From: CAJBLF01 sp964495825
Lineage (GTDB): Bacteria; Patescibacteriota; Gracilibacteria; Absconditabacterales; Absconditicoccaceae
Assembly (NCBI GenBank): GCA_964495825.1
Contig: CAZBWI010000029.1
Span: 1 to 6,854 of the forward strand
Length of the DNA stretch: 6,854 nucleotides
Direction of reading: 5' to 3'
Made by a program: the position numbers and the translations under genes
In this document: piece after piece, positions 5,732 through 6,854 of the stretch
Position numbering within the stretch: the first letter of the stretch is position 1
Layout: the number at the start of each line of letters is the position of its first letter
The notes under the pieces: model-generated
Seen by the model: the letters and a program-made list of their open reading frames with translations, nothing else
Told to the model about the DNA's origin: nothing
The model's database searches: none

Positions 5732-6646
5732 CTATTTGAGATATGATTTGACTATTCTGATATTGAAATGAAAGGTCTTAACCTCCTCAAACTCAAACAT
5801 ATACCCAAATTCCTGACGCAAGACATCCACCTGTCGTGTCATCATTTCGAGAAACATAACCAGATGCTTTGGTTTGAGATCAATGAGTTGCTTGAGCATA
5901 ATCCTATAATAATCTAATCCATCATCACCTCAAACAAAAGCAGGTTTCGGTTCCCGATTTTTGACATTATCAGCGACATTCTGTTCAAAAGTATCTTCAG
6001 GAATATATGGCAAATTAGCCACAAGAACAGTATTTTTGGCAAGCAATTCACGATTTCAGTGAACAATGAAATCGAGCAAATCAGAATGAATGAACTGAAC
6101 GTTTCATGAATATGTTTTCACTAACGTAGCGTAATTTTTTTTAGCTATTTCCAAAGCATTTTCAAAATAGTCGGTAAAAATTACTTCAGAAAAATACTCA
6201 GGATTTTGCAATAATACAGAAATCCCAAGAACTCAACATCACGTTCCAATATCCAACAAAACATTAGATGCATGATGCATAACTCATGATACACGATTAT
6301 TATGTGATTCTTGTATCTTGGACCTTGTATCTTGCATCTGTTGAATGTATTCTGTCACAGCAGTAATCATATATTCCGTCTCAGGACGTGGTATCAAAGT
6401 CGCTTCATTGACAAAAAACTCTTGGCCGAAAAAATCGACATGACCAAGAATATACTCCAATGGTTTTTTATCTTCAACATAAGACTTGTAAGCAGTAAGT
6501 GTTTTTTGTATAATCTCATCAGACACTTCTTTGTCCATATCTGTCCATAATTGCTCTCTCGTACAAGAAAGGAAAGTACAAAGGAATTTATAGAGAACAA
6601 ACTTCTCCTTCAAGTCTTCACGTCATAGTAATTCAGATAATTTCAT
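5732..6646 (-). CDS. prmC: PrmC/HemK release-factor glutamine methyltransferase (table 25)
   Basis: PrmC methylates the Gln of the GGQ motif in class I release factors, using SAM, in the cytoplasm. The 304-residue protein has a helical N-terminal domain (about 1-80), the family signature L-I-P-R-P-E-T-E at 84-91, SAM motif I D-I-G-T-G-C-G at 132-138 and the substrate-Gln motif N-L-P-Y at 211-214 (N-P-P-Y in most homologues; a Leu variant). UGA encodes Gly at 8, 121, 136, 138, 181, 197 and 239. Two of these are the motif I glycines, so the standard code or a Trp reading would destroy the active site. The stop is TAG. About 40 residues lie between the I-P-R-P-E-T-E and D-I-G-T-G motifs, roughly twice the E. 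coli spacing, and this stretch contains a short tandem repeat. Start ATG 6644-6646 gives the typical N-terminal length. Confidence 0.93.
6310..6334. repeat. 14-bp-period repeat inside prmC
   Basis: CTTGTATCTTG occurs at 6310-6320 and again at 6324-6334. On the coding strand it encodes the polar stretch Q-D-T-R-S-K-I-Q-E-S (residues 105-114) in the linker before the methyltransferase fold. The period of 14 is not a multiple of three, so the two copies are read in different frames. Confidence 0.75.
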
Positions 6647-6854
6647 TATTAAATATATAAAATAAAATAGTTCAATGTTTCACTCTTTCACTGTTTAATC
6701 ATGAAATTCCTCAAAACCAAAACTGAACATCATATTTTGCCAGAGTTTCACAAACTTATAAATTTCAACTCGAAATGCACAGGTTAAAGAAGATGTAGGG
6801 TCGTACTATGGAATACTTCATATGAACATCTATATCATAGTATCTTCCTAGGCT
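6647..6854. other. right flank, non-coding as far as seen; repeats
   Basis: No gene can be supported. On the prmC strand, three imperfect GTGAAA/ATTGAA-like units lie at about 6670-6697, just before the prmC start. Near the edge, TACTATG (6804-6810) and CATAGTA (6836-6842) form a 7-bp inverted repeat around the palindrome TTCATATGAA (6817-6826). A 28-codon plus-strand frame (6701-6787) and short minus-strand frames are open but show no support. Confidence 0.35.

Noticed and set aside
1278..6646. UGA read as tryptophan (table 4, Mycoplasma-like)
   Set aside because: UGA falls on glycines of G-x-G motifs (for example D-I-G-T-G-C-G in PrmC); Trp there would abolish SAM binding in two enzymes.
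6701..6787. 28-codon plus-strand ORF in the right flank
   Set aside because: No ribosome-binding site, no recognisable family, and such short frames are expected by chance in AT-rich DNA.
1..6854. CRISPR array, tRNA or rRNA genes
   Set aside because: No regularly spaced repeats with unique spacers and no cloverleaf or rRNA-like segments were recognised by eye; the 14-bp repeats are too short and lack spacers.

Overview
This AT-rich window has two parts with different coding rules. From about 1278 to 6646 it carries housekeeping genes that are continuous only if UGA is read as glycine (translation table 25). I count 23 in-frame UGA codons in six genes. Several fall on invariant glycines of S-adenosylmethionine-binding motifs. 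Every stop in these genes is TAA or TAG. This code is known from Absconditabacteria (SR1) and Gracilibacteria (BD1-5/GN02) of the Candidate Phyla Radiation, so the host is most likely one of them. Standard-code annotation would break nearly every gene here into pieces.

Layout: 1-1160 holds a lone standard-code lipoprotein gene with its own promoter and terminator. It lies between two structures that resemble integron attC sites, and looks like an acquired gene cassette. Then come three minus-strand genes, in transcription order frr (ribosome recycling factor), yidC (membrane protein insertase) and a membrane-anchored SAM methyltransferase. A 292-base divergent spacer follows, with a palindromic promoter-like element, a possible micro-ORF and a 14-bp tandem repeat. 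On the plus strand dnaX (clamp-loader gamma/tau core) overlaps by one base a 97-codon ORF that resembles the missing DnaX C-terminal domain. Two minus-strand genes close the window: prmC (release-factor glutamine methyltransferase) and, downstream of it, an unassigned 166-residue protein.

Functionally, frr and prmC serve translation termination and ribosome recycling, yidC serves membrane insertion, and dnaX plus its partner serve replication. The most notable points are the recoding itself, the cassette whose only stop is UGA inside a UGA=Gly context, the apparently split DnaX, and short tandem repeats beside start codons and inside prmC. No tRNA, rRNA or CRISPR array was recognised.
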